A DNA stretch of 64,000 bases. It comes from Desulforamulus aeronauticus DSM 10349 (GTDB taxonomy: Bacteria; Bacillota; Desulfotomaculia; Desulfotomaculales; Desulfotomaculaceae). The notes beneath the pieces were generated by a model. That model ran no database searches. It had not been told where the DNA came from and saw only the letters and a list, made by a program, of their open reading frames with translations. The translations under genes were made by a program, and so were the position numbers. Positions 10,787 through 19,677 of this stretch are shown here, piece by piece; the stretch's first letter is position 1; every line of letters starts with the position of its first letter. The stretch spans positions 1 to 64,000 of the forward strand of contig NZ_FRAR01000023.1 in the NCBI RefSeq assembly GCF_900142375.1, in the 5' to 3' direction.

Positions 10787-13381
10787 TTATGATTGAGTGG
10801 GTATAAATATCTCGCTAATCTCCAGGAGCTTATTCATGAACTCTATGGCATCTTGATACTCAGCATTACCTTTGTCTTTTACTACAAAAATCGCTAGATC
10901 AATATTATCGCCGTTAAGATCTTCAAATTCAAGATTTTCAATGATGTCCTTAAGCTCTTTCTTAAAGACGCTGTCACCCTGAATAATCTTTGCTTTGATT
11001 TTATCGTAGGCTTTCACTGCTCCATCTTTAAGTTTAGGATGGCTATCTAATTCCGCCAAAGCCGCATTATACAAAGCAACCTCATAGTTACCACTAATTT
11101 GATATTTCCCAGACAGAATCCCATCAGACAGCTCTAACAAATAATTAGAAATATCCTGCTTGGTTACATCATTCTTTACAAAGTTTACAAGTCTTTCAAT
11201 TTCAGTTTTATAAGTGTCTTTTAAATCCTTTACCTTGTCAATAACCGCTTTTTTGTTTGCATAGTCAGTGTCTTTGCTTAGTTCAGCAACACTTCTGATT
11301 ATAGCTATGGTGACCCTAGCCTGTTGTTCGCTACCTATTGAAGAGTTTATCACACTCTCAAAAGCTTTAGCTAAGCCAGTGCTTTTAAATGCTTCTAAAA
11401 TTTCTTCTTTTGTCTTACCAGAAAGTTTATCGCGTTGGCTTTTTAAAGTATCCCAATCTTCAGAGCTAATGTTATCTAAGGCTGCTTCCACTGCATGCAG
11501 AATTTCCAGCAGGTTATTGCCAGGAATAGTTATTGATGTAGTCGTAATTGTCTTTGGGGCGGATTTTGCAGAAGTAAACCTTTTCTCAGTACAAGCGACA
11601 ACCGTATAGGTGTATTTATAACCCGCTGCCAAATTGCTGTGAGTATAGCTGGTTTCCTTTGTTTCACCAATGAATTTGTTGCCTTCATAAACCAGATACT
11701 TGGTTGCATCTACCACTGCATCCCAGGCTAATGTGATGCTATCGGATGTAATCTTAGTAGCCCTTAAACCAGTAGGTACAGCTACTTTTTTAGAAACCGC
11801 CACAGGGCTTAAGGTGGTTTTGAATACAACTTTACCGTCTACTATCGAAGCTGTCCTAAAATCCCACAAACCAGTACTTGAATTATAGTGATACGCTGCC
11901 ACAGTATCACTATTTAAGCCACTGGGTAATGGCAGGGCTATGGTAACCTCTTTACCTTCCGCCCCTACCAGAGCAATGTCTAATCCTAAAAAGGGTACAC
12001 CACTGTCGGGAACCGGGACTCCATCTGGAATTACTTTTACTTCTAGGTTGCAGGTTGTACCTGTTACCGGAATAACAATGTCAAAAGCAACATCCTTACC
12101 TGCCATTTTGACTGTAACTTTTACTTTAGTTTCTTTGTCAATCTTACCAAGGGAAACAGGCACACCCAAGGTAACTTCCTTGTCAATTACAACAGGCCCC
12201 GTGCTTCCGCCGCCACCACCGCCACTGCTACCACCGCCGCCACTGCTATTGCTAACGACAAAGTGAGCATCTAAGGTATTAATATTTTGTTTGCCAGCGG
12301 AACCTACCTGAAGACTGCTAGTTACTACATCAGGTGCATCACTGCTTTTTTCAGGGTTGTAAGCCCGCACTGTATAAGTGCGATTGGCCAATACAGGTAG
12401 GGTGAATTTACCATCACTGTCCGTGGTAGTAATAAAAGTAGGGTTGGTGGTAAAGGCTAGGGTTGCTTTTTTAACCTCCCTACCATCTTTATCCTTTAAG
12501 GTACCACTGATTACAGTAGCCTCTTCCATATTCAAAGCCACTGTAGAAAGCTTATCCCCGGCAACTTTTACATCACTTTTGAAAGCTACTTGATTCTCTG
12601 TAACTGCTGTAATATCATAACTTCCTGCTGTTAGATCAAGTTTAAAAGTTCCATTGGCAGCAGTTTTCGCCTCTTTTAATACGGCAAAACTATCCGCCTC
12701 AAAGACACGTACAACTGCATCTTGCACAGTCTTACCGTTCATGGTAACGGTTCCTTCTATACCACCGGTACCAACTACTTGTTTTGTTGATAATGCTCTA
12801 TCTAAAGCAACTACAGCTTCCGCCCTGGTAATACTCTTTAAAGGCTGGAACGTATTATCAGGGAAACCTTTCATTAAACCGCTGTTTACCACTGCCCCAA
12901 TTCCCGGACGAGACCAATCCTGAATCTGCCCCGAATCAGCAAATTGGTTAGTTCCTTCGCTGGTTGGCTGCAATTTTAAAAGCCGTACTAAAACACTGGC
13001 TACTTCCTGACGAGAAATGGTTTGGTCTGGTCTAAAAGTACCATCACTATAGCCACCAATATATCCGGCAGTCTTGGCTTTTGCTACTTCACCATAAAAC
13101 CATTGACCATTTTTAACATCCGCAAAACTATCCACAGCATTGCTGGCAGGTATGGCAAAAGCACGGTTAACCAGTGCCACAAATTCTGCTCTAGTAACTC
13201 CATTATTGGGCTTAAAAGTACCATCTTCATAACCACCGGTTAAACCCTTGTTAGCCCACTGATTAATCTGATTCTCGGCCCAATGGCCTTGCAAATCCGA
13301 GAAGCCAGCCGCAAAGGCATAGCCTACCATTGACAATAATAATGACAAAGACAAAATTAATGATATCCAACTTCTTTTCAC
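10787..13381 (-). CDS. SLH-domain surface protein with CNA-like and FnIII modules
   Basis: Secreted 864-residue cell-surface protein. A signal peptide (about 1-25) is followed by three S-layer homology repeats (about 27-195) with the marks DGTFKPNNGVTRAEF, DGTFRPDQTISRQEV and DNTFQPLKSITRAEA. Then come two carboxypeptidase-regulatory-like beta domains (about 205-375), a Gly/Ser linker (SSGGGGSSGGGGGG), a beta-rich region, an FnIII domain (about 540-615) and a long helical C-terminal region. SLH repeats bind pyruvylated wall polysaccharide. Start GTG at 13381 with a GGGAGG site. It lies between the tyrosine kinase and phosphatase genes of the polysaccharide locus. Confidence 0.92.
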   Translation of the reverse strand: MKRSWISLILSLSLLLSMVGYAFAAGFSDLQGHWAENQINQWANKGLTGGYEDGTFKPNNGVTRAEFVALVNRAFAIPASNAVDSFADVKNGQWFYGEVAKAKTAGYIGGYSDGTFRPDQTISRQEVASVLVRLLKLQPTSEGTNQFADSGQIQDWSRPGIGAVVNSGLMKGFPDNTFQPLKSITRAEAVVALDRALSTKQVVGTGGIEGTVTMNGKTVQDAVVRVFEADSFAVLKEAKTAANGTFKLDLTAGSYDITAVTENQVAFKSDVKVAGDKLSTVALNMEEATVISGTLKDKDGREVKKATLAFTTNPTFITTTDSDGKFTLPVLANRTYTVRAYNPEKSSDAPDVVTSSLQVGSAGKQNINTLDAHFVVSNSSGGGGSSGGGGGGSTGPVVIDKEVTLGVPVSLGKIDKETKVKVTVKMAGKDVAFDIVIPVTGTTCNLEVKVIPDGVPVPDSGVPFLGLDIALVGAEGKEVTIALPLPSGLNSDTVAAYHYNSSTGLWDFRTASIVDGKVVFKTTLSPVAVSKKVAVPTGLRATKITSDSITLAWDAVVDATKYLVYEGNKFIGETKETSYTHSNLAAGYKYTYTVVACTEKRFTSAKSAPKTITTTSITIPGNNLLEILHAVEAALDNISSEDWDTLKSQRDKLSGKTKEEILEAFKSTGLAKAFESVINSSIGSEQQARVTIAIIRSVAELSKDTDYANKKAVIDKVKDLKDTYKTEIERLVNFVKNDVTKQDISNYLLELSDGILSGKYQISGNYEVALYNAALAELDSHPKLKDGAVKAYDKIKAKIIQGDSVFKKELKDIIENLEFEDLNGDNIDLAIFVVKDKGNAEYQDAIEFMNKLLEISEIFIPTQS

Positions 13382-13470
13382 TTTTTTATAACCTCCCTCT
13401 AATTATTAATAACTAAGATAAACTACTCCCTCACACCCCCAGACACTTAAAATATAATAAATTGGTTTAT

Positions 13471-15054
13471 TTACTTGTCTAAAAGGTTCCTTAACATAAC
13501 CACCGCTTCCGCTCTGGTTGCTCGATCCTGCGGTGCAAACATAACTCCCTGGGCGCTCGGTTTACCATTGATAATTTTACTGGCCAAAACATCGGCCACA
13601 GCTTGCTTGGCCCAATCATCAATTAATTGATTATCCTGGAACAAGGATAATTGTGAAACATCTCCACTACTTTGCTTTCCTTGATACTTTAAAGCATTAC
13701 TCAGCATAGCTGCCATCTCCTGGCGAGTTATAGACGCTTGGGGATCGAAGGTGTCTGCCCCTTTTCCTTTAGCAAGCCCAGCTTTGTAAACCTTAGCCAC
13801 ACTATTGTGAAACCAGGAGTCTGCCGGAACATCCTTAAAGCTGATGCCCCCTTGCTCCGTGATTCCTAACACATTCACCAACATAGCAGCAAATTCCGCT
13901 CTAGTTACAGACTGCTCGGGTCCAAAATTACCCTCACCAATTCCCTTGACATATCCTTTATTGGCCATATATTCAATATCGCTTGCTGCCCAGTGACCAT
14001 TTATATCGTTAAACCTATTGGCTACAAGCTTATTGGCCACGTCCTCTTGAGCAACTTTCTCTAACAAGGCATATACGCTAAAATGGTTCGTCTCAAAAGA
14101 CATTTCATTCTTTGCTGAATTATAGGTTCCACCAACCAATTCCCAAGTAGCAGACTTTTCGTTATATACGTAAGCCTTTAAGTCACCTTGGTCTGCACTT
14201 TCCTTGCTGCCCACTGGTACCGGCAGAGAGATAGTCACTTTACCCTTAAATGAAGTAATATCACTAACATTTTCAGAACTATCTATTTGCATAGCTTTAA
14301 GACCATAAACATTTCCAACAACTTTATATTTATTTCCTTCGGGAGTTATCATTAGTTTTTGGCTTTCAGAAGGGCTTACTTTTTTAAGCTGCACTTGAAG
14401 CATAGTTTTTTCTTGTCCAATTAATTCGCTAATGTTCAGTGCTTCATTAGTAAAGGAGAGATTTGTATCCTCAAAGTGCATGGTTAATACCTTGCTGCGA
14501 TTTTGTAAATCCTTAAGCTGCGGACCTGAAACATTTATATACTGCTTGCTGCCGGAGCTCACTTCTGCAGTGGTGCCACTAAAGGTAATCTTAAACTCTT
14601 CCTTAGATACGTCACCACCACCACCACCGCCCGCTCCACCAGTGGCAAGGGTAGTGGTTTTTAGTTCTTTAATGATTGCATTTGCTAGATCTCTAGCAGC
14701 ATTTTTTGCCGCATCATAACCTTGATTCTTTATGACATCTGTAATTGCGTTAGTGATAGCTGGATTTTTTAAGGCTTCGGAAGTTACCTTATTTTTAATT
14801 TGATTAATATAATCTTGATCATTTAGCTTGCTAGTATCCAAATTCAAATCTTTTACAACACCACGGACAAAGCTATCTGCCTCATTTTTGTCTAGGTTTA
14901 ATTGATTAGTTACTAAATTTTCGTAGGTACTATTTTTTTCAATAAGATTATTTACAGCTTCATCCACAGTTATAGCCCCGGCCATCGGAGCCAATAATAC
15001 TTGTCCAGAAATAATGCATGATAGGGTTAAGGCTAATGTCTTTTTTCTTAACAA
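13471..15054 (-). CDS. SLH-domain surface protein (C-terminal SLH repeats)
   Basis: Secreted surface protein of 527 residues with a signal peptide ending near APMAGA, a helical region, a Gly-rich linker (GGAGGGGGGD), a beta-rich middle and three C-terminal SLH repeats (marks GEGNFGPEQSVTRAEF, GADTFDPQASITRQEM, ending TRAEAVVMLRNLL). The repeats are at the opposite end from those of its neighbour. The start chosen is TTG at 15052-15054, behind AGAGAGGG; a TTG at 15078 directly after the kinase stop is possible but has no ribosome site of its own. A distant relationship of the middle region to the neighbour (KVTISLPVPVG versus EVTIALPLPSG) suggests a shared domain. Confidence 0.9.
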   Translation of the reverse strand: MLRKKTLALTLSCIISGQVLLAPMAGAITVDEAVNNLIEKNSTYENLVTNQLNLDKNEADSFVRGVVKDLNLDTSKLNDQDYINQIKNKVTSEALKNPAITNAITDVIKNQGYDAAKNAARDLANAIIKELKTTTLATGGAGGGGGGDVSKEEFKITFSGTTAEVSSGSKQYINVSGPQLKDLQNRSKVLTMHFEDTNLSFTNEALNISELIGQEKTMLQVQLKKVSPSESQKLMITPEGNKYKVVGNVYGLKAMQIDSSENVSDITSFKGKVTISLPVPVGSKESADQGDLKAYVYNEKSATWELVGGTYNSAKNEMSFETNHFSVYALLEKVAQEDVANKLVANRFNDINGHWAASDIEYMANKGYVKGIGEGNFGPEQSVTRAEFAAMLVNVLGITEQGGISFKDVPADSWFHNSVAKVYKAGLAKGKGADTFDPQASITRQEMAAMLSNALKYQGKQSSGDVSQLSLFQDNQLIDDWAKQAVADVLASKIINGKPSAQGVMFAPQDRATRAEAVVMLRNLLDK

Positions 15055-15078
15055 ATTGTTTCCCTCTCTTCTAGCCAA

Positions 15079-15801
15079 TTATAAAGTGGCTACTTTATTT
15101 TTCCCTTTGCGGCTCTTTTTGTCGCCACTACCTTCACCATAGTAATAGTAGTAGTAATAATCCTCAGTATCTTCATCAACCATGTTTAGAATGGTGCCAA
15201 GTATTCTTGCTCTACCATTAACAAGCATTTGCTTTGACCTCTGCGCCGCCTCAATCTTAGCCTGTCCAGAGGCAACCACCAACACTACACCATCAACCTG
15301 CGGTGCCAGTAACGCCGCATCGGTTACGGCAATAACTGGTGGAGTATCGATAATAATAATATCCGCATACTCTTTAAACCTAGCCAAAAGGTTGGACATC
15401 CTTTGGGAACCCAATAATTCCGCGGGGTTTGGTGGGATAGGTCCAGTTGTACTAACTTGCAAGTTATCTATAGGAGTTTTTTGCAAAACACTATCAATTT
15501 CTGCATCCCCCAGTAAAACATTGGTTATGCCACGGAAATTATCAATCTCCCATACCTTGTGCTGGGTAGGTTTTCTCAGATCCGCGTCAATAATAATTAC
15601 ACTTTTACCCGATTGAGCAAAGGCGGCTCCAATGTTAGCAACAGTGGTGGATTTTCCTTCCGCAGGCCCAGAACTTGTAATTAGTAATGTTTTTAGCTCC
15701 TTATCAACAGCCGCAAACTGAATATTGGTTCGAGCGATACGATACGCCTCAGCAATTGGTGATTTAGGATCCTCTATGACTACTAGGTTACTTCTAGTCA
15801 T
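15079..15801 (-). CDS. CpsD/YwqD-type tyrosine-protein kinase
   Basis: Cytoplasmic BY-kinase of 240 residues that autophosphorylates and drives capsule/exopolysaccharide assembly with its membrane partner CpsC. Walker A is SSGPAEGKST (about 43-52), Walker A' IIIDADLRKP, Walker B IIIDTPPV. The C-terminal tail is DYYYYYYYGEGSGDKK, a seven-tyrosine cluster that is the expected phosphorylation site. The ATG at 15799-15801 has an AAAGGGG site and begins 4 bp after the CpsC-like stop. CpsC and CpsD are separate polypeptides here, as is normal in Firmicutes. Confidence 0.95.
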   Translation of the reverse strand: MTRSNLVVIEDPKSPIAEAYRIARTNIQFAAVDKELKTLLITSSGPAEGKSTTVANIGAAFAQSGKSVIIIDADLRKPTQHKVWEIDNFRGITNVLLGDAEIDSVLQKTPIDNLQVSTTGPIPPNPAELLGSQRMSNLLARFKEYADIIIIDTPPVIAVTDAALLAPQVDGVVLVVASGQAKIEAAQRSKQMLVNGRARILGTILNMVDEDTEDYYYYYYYGEGSGDKKSRKGKNKVATL

Positions 15802-15805
15802 TTGT

Positions 15806-16519
15806 TTAGCCCCTTTTGTCCATTTTCGGAATAACTCCCAGTACTGGTAAACCCAAATGCCGTTGTACGTCATCCCCATTCTTAATTGTCCGATCTAAAA
15901 ACTCCAATAAAAATACCAGACCTAGTGCTATCATCAGCCCAATCACACCAGCAACTACAATATTTAATTTCTTGTTCGGTTTAACAGGACTCTCTGGGGC
16001 TACCGCATTGTCAATGATATTAACATTACCGACCTTCATAATTTCAACAACTTTACCCATAAACACCGCCGCAGTAGTATTCGCCAGCATAGCCGCCCGC
16101 TCAGGATTCGTATCTTCCACAGTAATTTGAATTAGTTGGGTATCCTTAACGGGTTTCACATCAATATTTTTACTTAATTGCTCATGTGTTACATTTAACT
16201 TTTCAAACTCAATAACCTTTTCTACCACCGAACGACTCTTAGCAAGCTGACTATAGGTTTTAACTAGTTGATTAGCCGTAAGAATATCGTTATACTGCAC
16301 CATCATTGCATTCTGGCCTTCATAAGTTTTCCCAACCATTAAGGTAGTAGAAGCCTCATAACGAGGGGTAAGGACAAAAAAGCTAATAATTCCACTGACT
16401 ATCATCGCGATTAATGGCAGAGATATTAATAACCACTTGCCCTTTTTTAGAATACGCCAGATATCCCTTAAATCAATGACCTCAAAGTCGTCCCTTACTT
16501 CCATTCTGTCGTCATTCAA
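15806..16519 (-). CDS. CpsC/YveK-type Wzz chain-length and kinase-activator protein
   Basis: Polysaccharide co-polymerase of 237 residues with the Wzz plan: an N-terminal membrane helix (about 34-55), an extracytoplasmic domain, and a second helix (about 185-208) preceded by the proline-rich APESPVKPNKKLN. The cytoplasmic tail (GLPVLGVIPKMDKRG) contacts and activates the kinase encoded 4 bp downstream. Start is TTG at 16517-16519 with an AAAGGAG site 8 bases upstream; an ATG five codons inside is less well placed. First gene after a 547-bp gap, so probably the head of a sub-operon. Confidence 0.93.
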   Translation of the reverse strand: MNDDRMEVRDDFEVIDLRDIWRILKKGKWLLISLPLIAMIVSGIISFFVLTPRYEASTTLMVGKTYEGQNAMMVQYNDILTANQLVKTYSQLAKSRSVVEKVIEFEKLNVTHEQLSKNIDVKPVKDTQLIQITVEDTNPERAAMLANTTAAVFMGKVVEIMKVGNVNIIDNAVAPESPVKPNKKLNIVVAGVIGLMIALGLVFLLEFLDRTIKNGDDVQRHLGLPVLGVIPKMDKRG

Positions 16520-17066
16520 GTAAATGTCTCCTTTATACTACATTGCTCTTGGAAAAATACGACATATATAACCTAAATCCTTCATAATATTGGCAATATT
16601 ATTTATCAAGCTCCAAATTTAAATTAGCAGATGTTTTTTTTGTAAAACACATATAAAGTTCGACTTTATATATCAAAATTCGACAGAACTAACTAGCTTA
16701 TAATAATAAACAGCAAACACCATTACACCTTTTGTTAAGTAACGATGCTTTGCTGGACACGGTTGTAAGTCTGTTATTTTTAAATTTTAACTTAACAGAG
16801 ATTTAGCATGTCTTCAATTCGATGATTCTGCAGAATCCCCCTTTGTAATTAACTCAAAAAGTCTATGTGTAAACCTTGATAAACTACACACTATTTCAAC
16901 TTATTCCATTAGCAGAAAGTATATCAAATACCTTTGTTACCTTGTTCCGTAAAGACTAGCCTTAATTCCATATTTTTGCAATTTTCACCCCTTATCATTG
17001 TAGAATATTACAATGTCTCCGGTTTCACATTTCGAGAAATATTCTTAAAAATCTATTCAAAAAAGC
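16520..17066 (-). promoter_or_regulatory. 547-bp intergenic region upstream of the CpsC-kinase-SLH genes
   Basis: No gene seen. The AT-rich stretch holds a perfect 14-bp palindrome GATTCTGCAGAATC (16824-16837), an inverted repeat CATTGTA-6-TACAATG (16996-17015), and two minus-strand sequences, TGTCGAA (16679-16685) and AGTCGAA (16659-16665), that match or nearly match the Spo0A box TGTCGAA. It most likely carries the promoter for the CpsC, kinase, SLH and phosphatase genes; no clean -35/-10 pair was found. Function is inferred from position. Confidence 0.4.
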
Positions 17067-18353
17067 TCATACATTCACTCCGAATGTTATGGCTTTCTTT
17101 CTTATCTCCTTTAAATAGAACAACATACATAAGGTCAAAATTACTTCTGATGCTAATGTAGCGTATGCAACTCCATATATGCTATATTTGATTCCAAACA
17201 ATACATTAAAAATCAAAACTGATACTGCACTTATGGTAAAAGCTTGAGTATATTGTTTTTTATATCCACTGGCGACAAGTGTCTGAATACCTATAACATT
17301 ATTAATTATGCTTAATAATGACCATATAGTAAGCGGATAAATACAGTTTAGTTCAGATAGATACTCTTTTCCAAACATAATACTCACAATAGACTGTGCA
17401 TTAACCATTATAATCAGACATAGCAAACCAAAGACAACACCAACTATTATAAAGGCCTTTATTACGACCGATATCCCATTCTTATAGTTAACAGAAAACT
17501 GCTTGCTAATATATGGATATAAAATTTGTCCAATTGGGCGATAAGCAACAATCATTATTAATGGAATTTTTTGAATAGCAGAATAAATACCAACATCAGT
17601 TTCAGTTGCCACAAATCCTAAAATAGTAACACCTATTCCGGTCATAACCTTAGACATTGCTGATGTAAGGAATAAACTCAGCCCATCCTTGAGCTCACTT
17701 AAAATACAACAAAACCCCACAAAACGAAATTTTACATTAAAACAAACTCTACTAATAATAGCACTTATAACACCAGATATTATGTGTGTACTAGAATACA
17801 GGAGACAATACAAGCTAATATCATTTTCTGTTTTGACAAAACAAAAAATTGCAATTACAGAAAGCGTTCTGGCAATCACCGTCGAGATGGTAATAAACTT
17901 CATTTTCTGAAGTCCTTGAAACAACCATGTCTGTTGGATGGCAATTCCACAAACAAGCAAAAAAAGAATCAACATATACTTTTGTTGCTGCAATGTGTAA
18001 TCAAAAAAGAATAAAAATATTCCCATTCCTATGAAAGAAAGTAGACAAAGTAATCCCTTGGCAAGCATGATACTAGAATAAATACCATCAATGTCTTTTT
18101 TATTGGCAAGTGCAACTTTTCTTGAACCGGACAAATTAAAGCCATATTCAACAACCACTTCAAAATAAGCTATAATATTTAGTGCAATACAAAATGCACC
18201 ATACTTTTCGGCTCCTAGTACACGAGTAATGTATGGAAGTGTAATTAATGGAATAACAACTTGAAAAAATTGTAACGCGTATAGCCACAATCCATTTTTT
18301 AGCAAGGTGGACTGAAACATTTGTTTTAATCGGTTTATGTAAATATGGATCAT
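17067..18353 (-). CDS. Wzx-type polysaccharide flippase
   Basis: Polytopic membrane protein of 428 residues of the MATE/MVF-like polysaccharide transporter group, with about 12 predicted hydrophobic segments. The N-terminus (LWLYALQFFQVVIPLITLPY) is typical of Wzx proteins, which turn undecaprenyl-linked repeat units across the membrane. Start ATG at 18353 with an AGGAAGAG site close by. Very AT-rich, like the glycosyltransferases upstream, unlike the flanking housekeeping genes. Upstream lies a transposase relic; the Wzy-like gene is two genes upstream. Confidence 0.88.
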   Translation of the reverse strand: MIHIYINRLKQMFQSTLLKNGLWLYALQFFQVVIPLITLPYITRVLGAEKYGAFCIALNIIAYFEVVVEYGFNLSGSRKVALANKKDIDGIYSSIMLAKGLLCLLSFIGMGIFLFFFDYTLQQQKYMLILFLLVCGIAIQQTWLFQGLQKMKFITISTVIARTLSVIAIFCFVKTENDISLYCLLYSSTHIISGVISAIISRVCFNVKFRFVGFCCILSELKDGLSLFLTSAMSKVMTGIGVTILGFVATETDVGIYSAIQKIPLIMIVAYRPIGQILYPYISKQFSVNYKNGISVVIKAFIIVGVVFGLLCLIIMVNAQSIVSIMFGKEYLSELNCIYPLTIWSLLSIINNVIGIQTLVASGYKKQYTQAFTISAVSVLIFNVLFGIKYSIYGVAYATLASEVILTLCMLFYLKEIRKKAITFGVNV

Positions 18354-18399
18354 CTCTTCCTGTATATACGTTAACTAATTAATGAATACCATAAGGGTG

Positions 18400-18522
18400 G
18401 TATAATAAAACCCGATTCTAAACAATTTAAAGAAGAAGTCATCAATATGGTACAGGAACAGATCATCTAATAGCAGCGTAGCCAAGGATTTAATATCAAT
18501 TAAAATACATTACAACTGGAGT
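18400..18522 (+). pseudogene. Degraded IS3-family transposase OrfA remnant
   Basis: Translating the plus strand gives KPDSKQFKEEVINMVQEQ, then stops, and after a frame change SVAKDLISIKIHYNW. Together these resemble the N-terminal helix-turn-helix of IS3 OrfA proteins, which run SKEFK.EVV..V.E.G.SV..VAK.LGIS..TLYNW. No start, no OrfB and no terminal repeats were found, so it is a fragment. It marks past mobile-element activity between the flippase and glycosyltransferase genes. Confidence 0.65.
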
Positions 18523-18561
18523 TATTATTGGTAAACACACAATAAAATGGTATTATTGCTT

Positions 18562-19677
18562 TTATTCTGAAATAATATGTTCAACCAAATAATCCATATC
18601 TGTGTCTTCGTAAAATCTATGGCACTGATCACTCATGCTTTCATAATTTTTTTCAATAACCTTAATAGCGTTAAGTATGGCTTCTACAGTTAGCTCCTTA
18701 CAGCAAACACCAATCCCATATTTTTGGAAAGGGTATGCAAGTCCAGGAACATCTGTACCAATCATAGGTAAGCCAAATGCGCTGTATTCATATATTTTAT
18801 TTGGCGCACAATAGAGAGCATTAAGTTCCGAATTGTGACCTTGATTTTTGGCAGGCACATAGGGCAATATACCAATATATGCATATTGGGTAAGGGCTAA
18901 ATGGTATGGTGGTGCTATAAACGGTATGTATTCAATTTCACTATACTTTTCACAAAGCTCTCTACGAATTTCATTATCATATCCCATAATATATAGCTTA
19001 TATTCAGCTTCTATCTTTTGTACTGATTGGGCAAACATATCTAAGTTTCTATCTTTACCAAAAAAACCTTGATAAAGAATGATTTTCTTTTTCTCGTTCT
19101 TAATTGTTTCAGTCAACTGCATTATTTCTCTTGAAGGATTATCAATTTCTATACCATATGGCTTATTCGGAAGAACACAAGGAGTTTTTTTCAAATCCCA
19201 CCAAGTCTTCAAAATATGTGCACGGTTATATTCCGGAACCACCACTCTAAACGCACGCTGTCCGTATATGTTCAGATGAGCTTTAAAAAATTTTTGATAA
19301 GGAAATAGAGGCATATCCTCAATCAGTTCCATTAGTTGCATGACATGTTTGTATTTTAAAAGAATTTTCCCAAGTTCACGTACCGTTCTGTCAGTCGTTG
19401 TCCAGATGATATCATGAACTCTCATTTTTTCCTCGACCATATTTCTTATTTTCTTTTTTCGTATAAAAAAATCAACTGCTTTATAAGCTTTTTTTTTGGC
19501 AGAAGTATCAACCAAAAATATATATTCAAGATTATCTCTTTGAGAATTAACATATGTACCTAGATTATCATAAGTTATAACCGTAACCTTATGCCCATGT
19601 GCTAATAATATCTCTATAAGGTTCCTAACCGGCGGAAGACGATTTATATCAAATAGATTTACAATTAGTATTTTCAT
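18562..19677 (-). CDS. Glycosyltransferase (GT4-like)
   Basis: Cytoplasmic/peripheral glycosyltransferase of 371 residues with GT-B plan. The N-terminal strand is MKILIVNLFDINRLPPVRNL; the C-terminal donor-binding part has NALYCAPNKIYEYSAFGLPMIGTD, where the E of KIYEY matches the EX7E donor motif region. It would add one sugar of the repeat unit; donor and acceptor are unknown. Its start overlaps the end of the Wzy-like gene by 29 bp. AT-rich composition as in its neighbours. Confidence 0.85.
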   Translation of the reverse strand: MKILIVNLFDINRLPPVRNLIEILLAHGHKVTVITYDNLGTYVNSQRDNLEYIFLVDTSAKKKAYKAVDFFIRKKKIRNMVEEKMRVHDIIWTTTDRTVRELGKILLKYKHVMQLMELIEDMPLFPYQKFFKAHLNIYGQRAFRVVVPEYNRAHILKTWWDLKKTPCVLPNKPYGIEIDNPSREIMQLTETIKNEKKKIILYQGFFGKDRNLDMFAQSVQKIEAEYKLYIMGYDNEIRRELCEKYSEIEYIPFIAPPYHLALTQYAYIGILPYVPAKNQGHNSELNALYCAPNKIYEYSAFGLPMIGTDVPGLAYPFQKYGIGVCCKELTVEAILNAIKVIEKNYESMSDQCHRFYEDTDMDYLVEHIISE

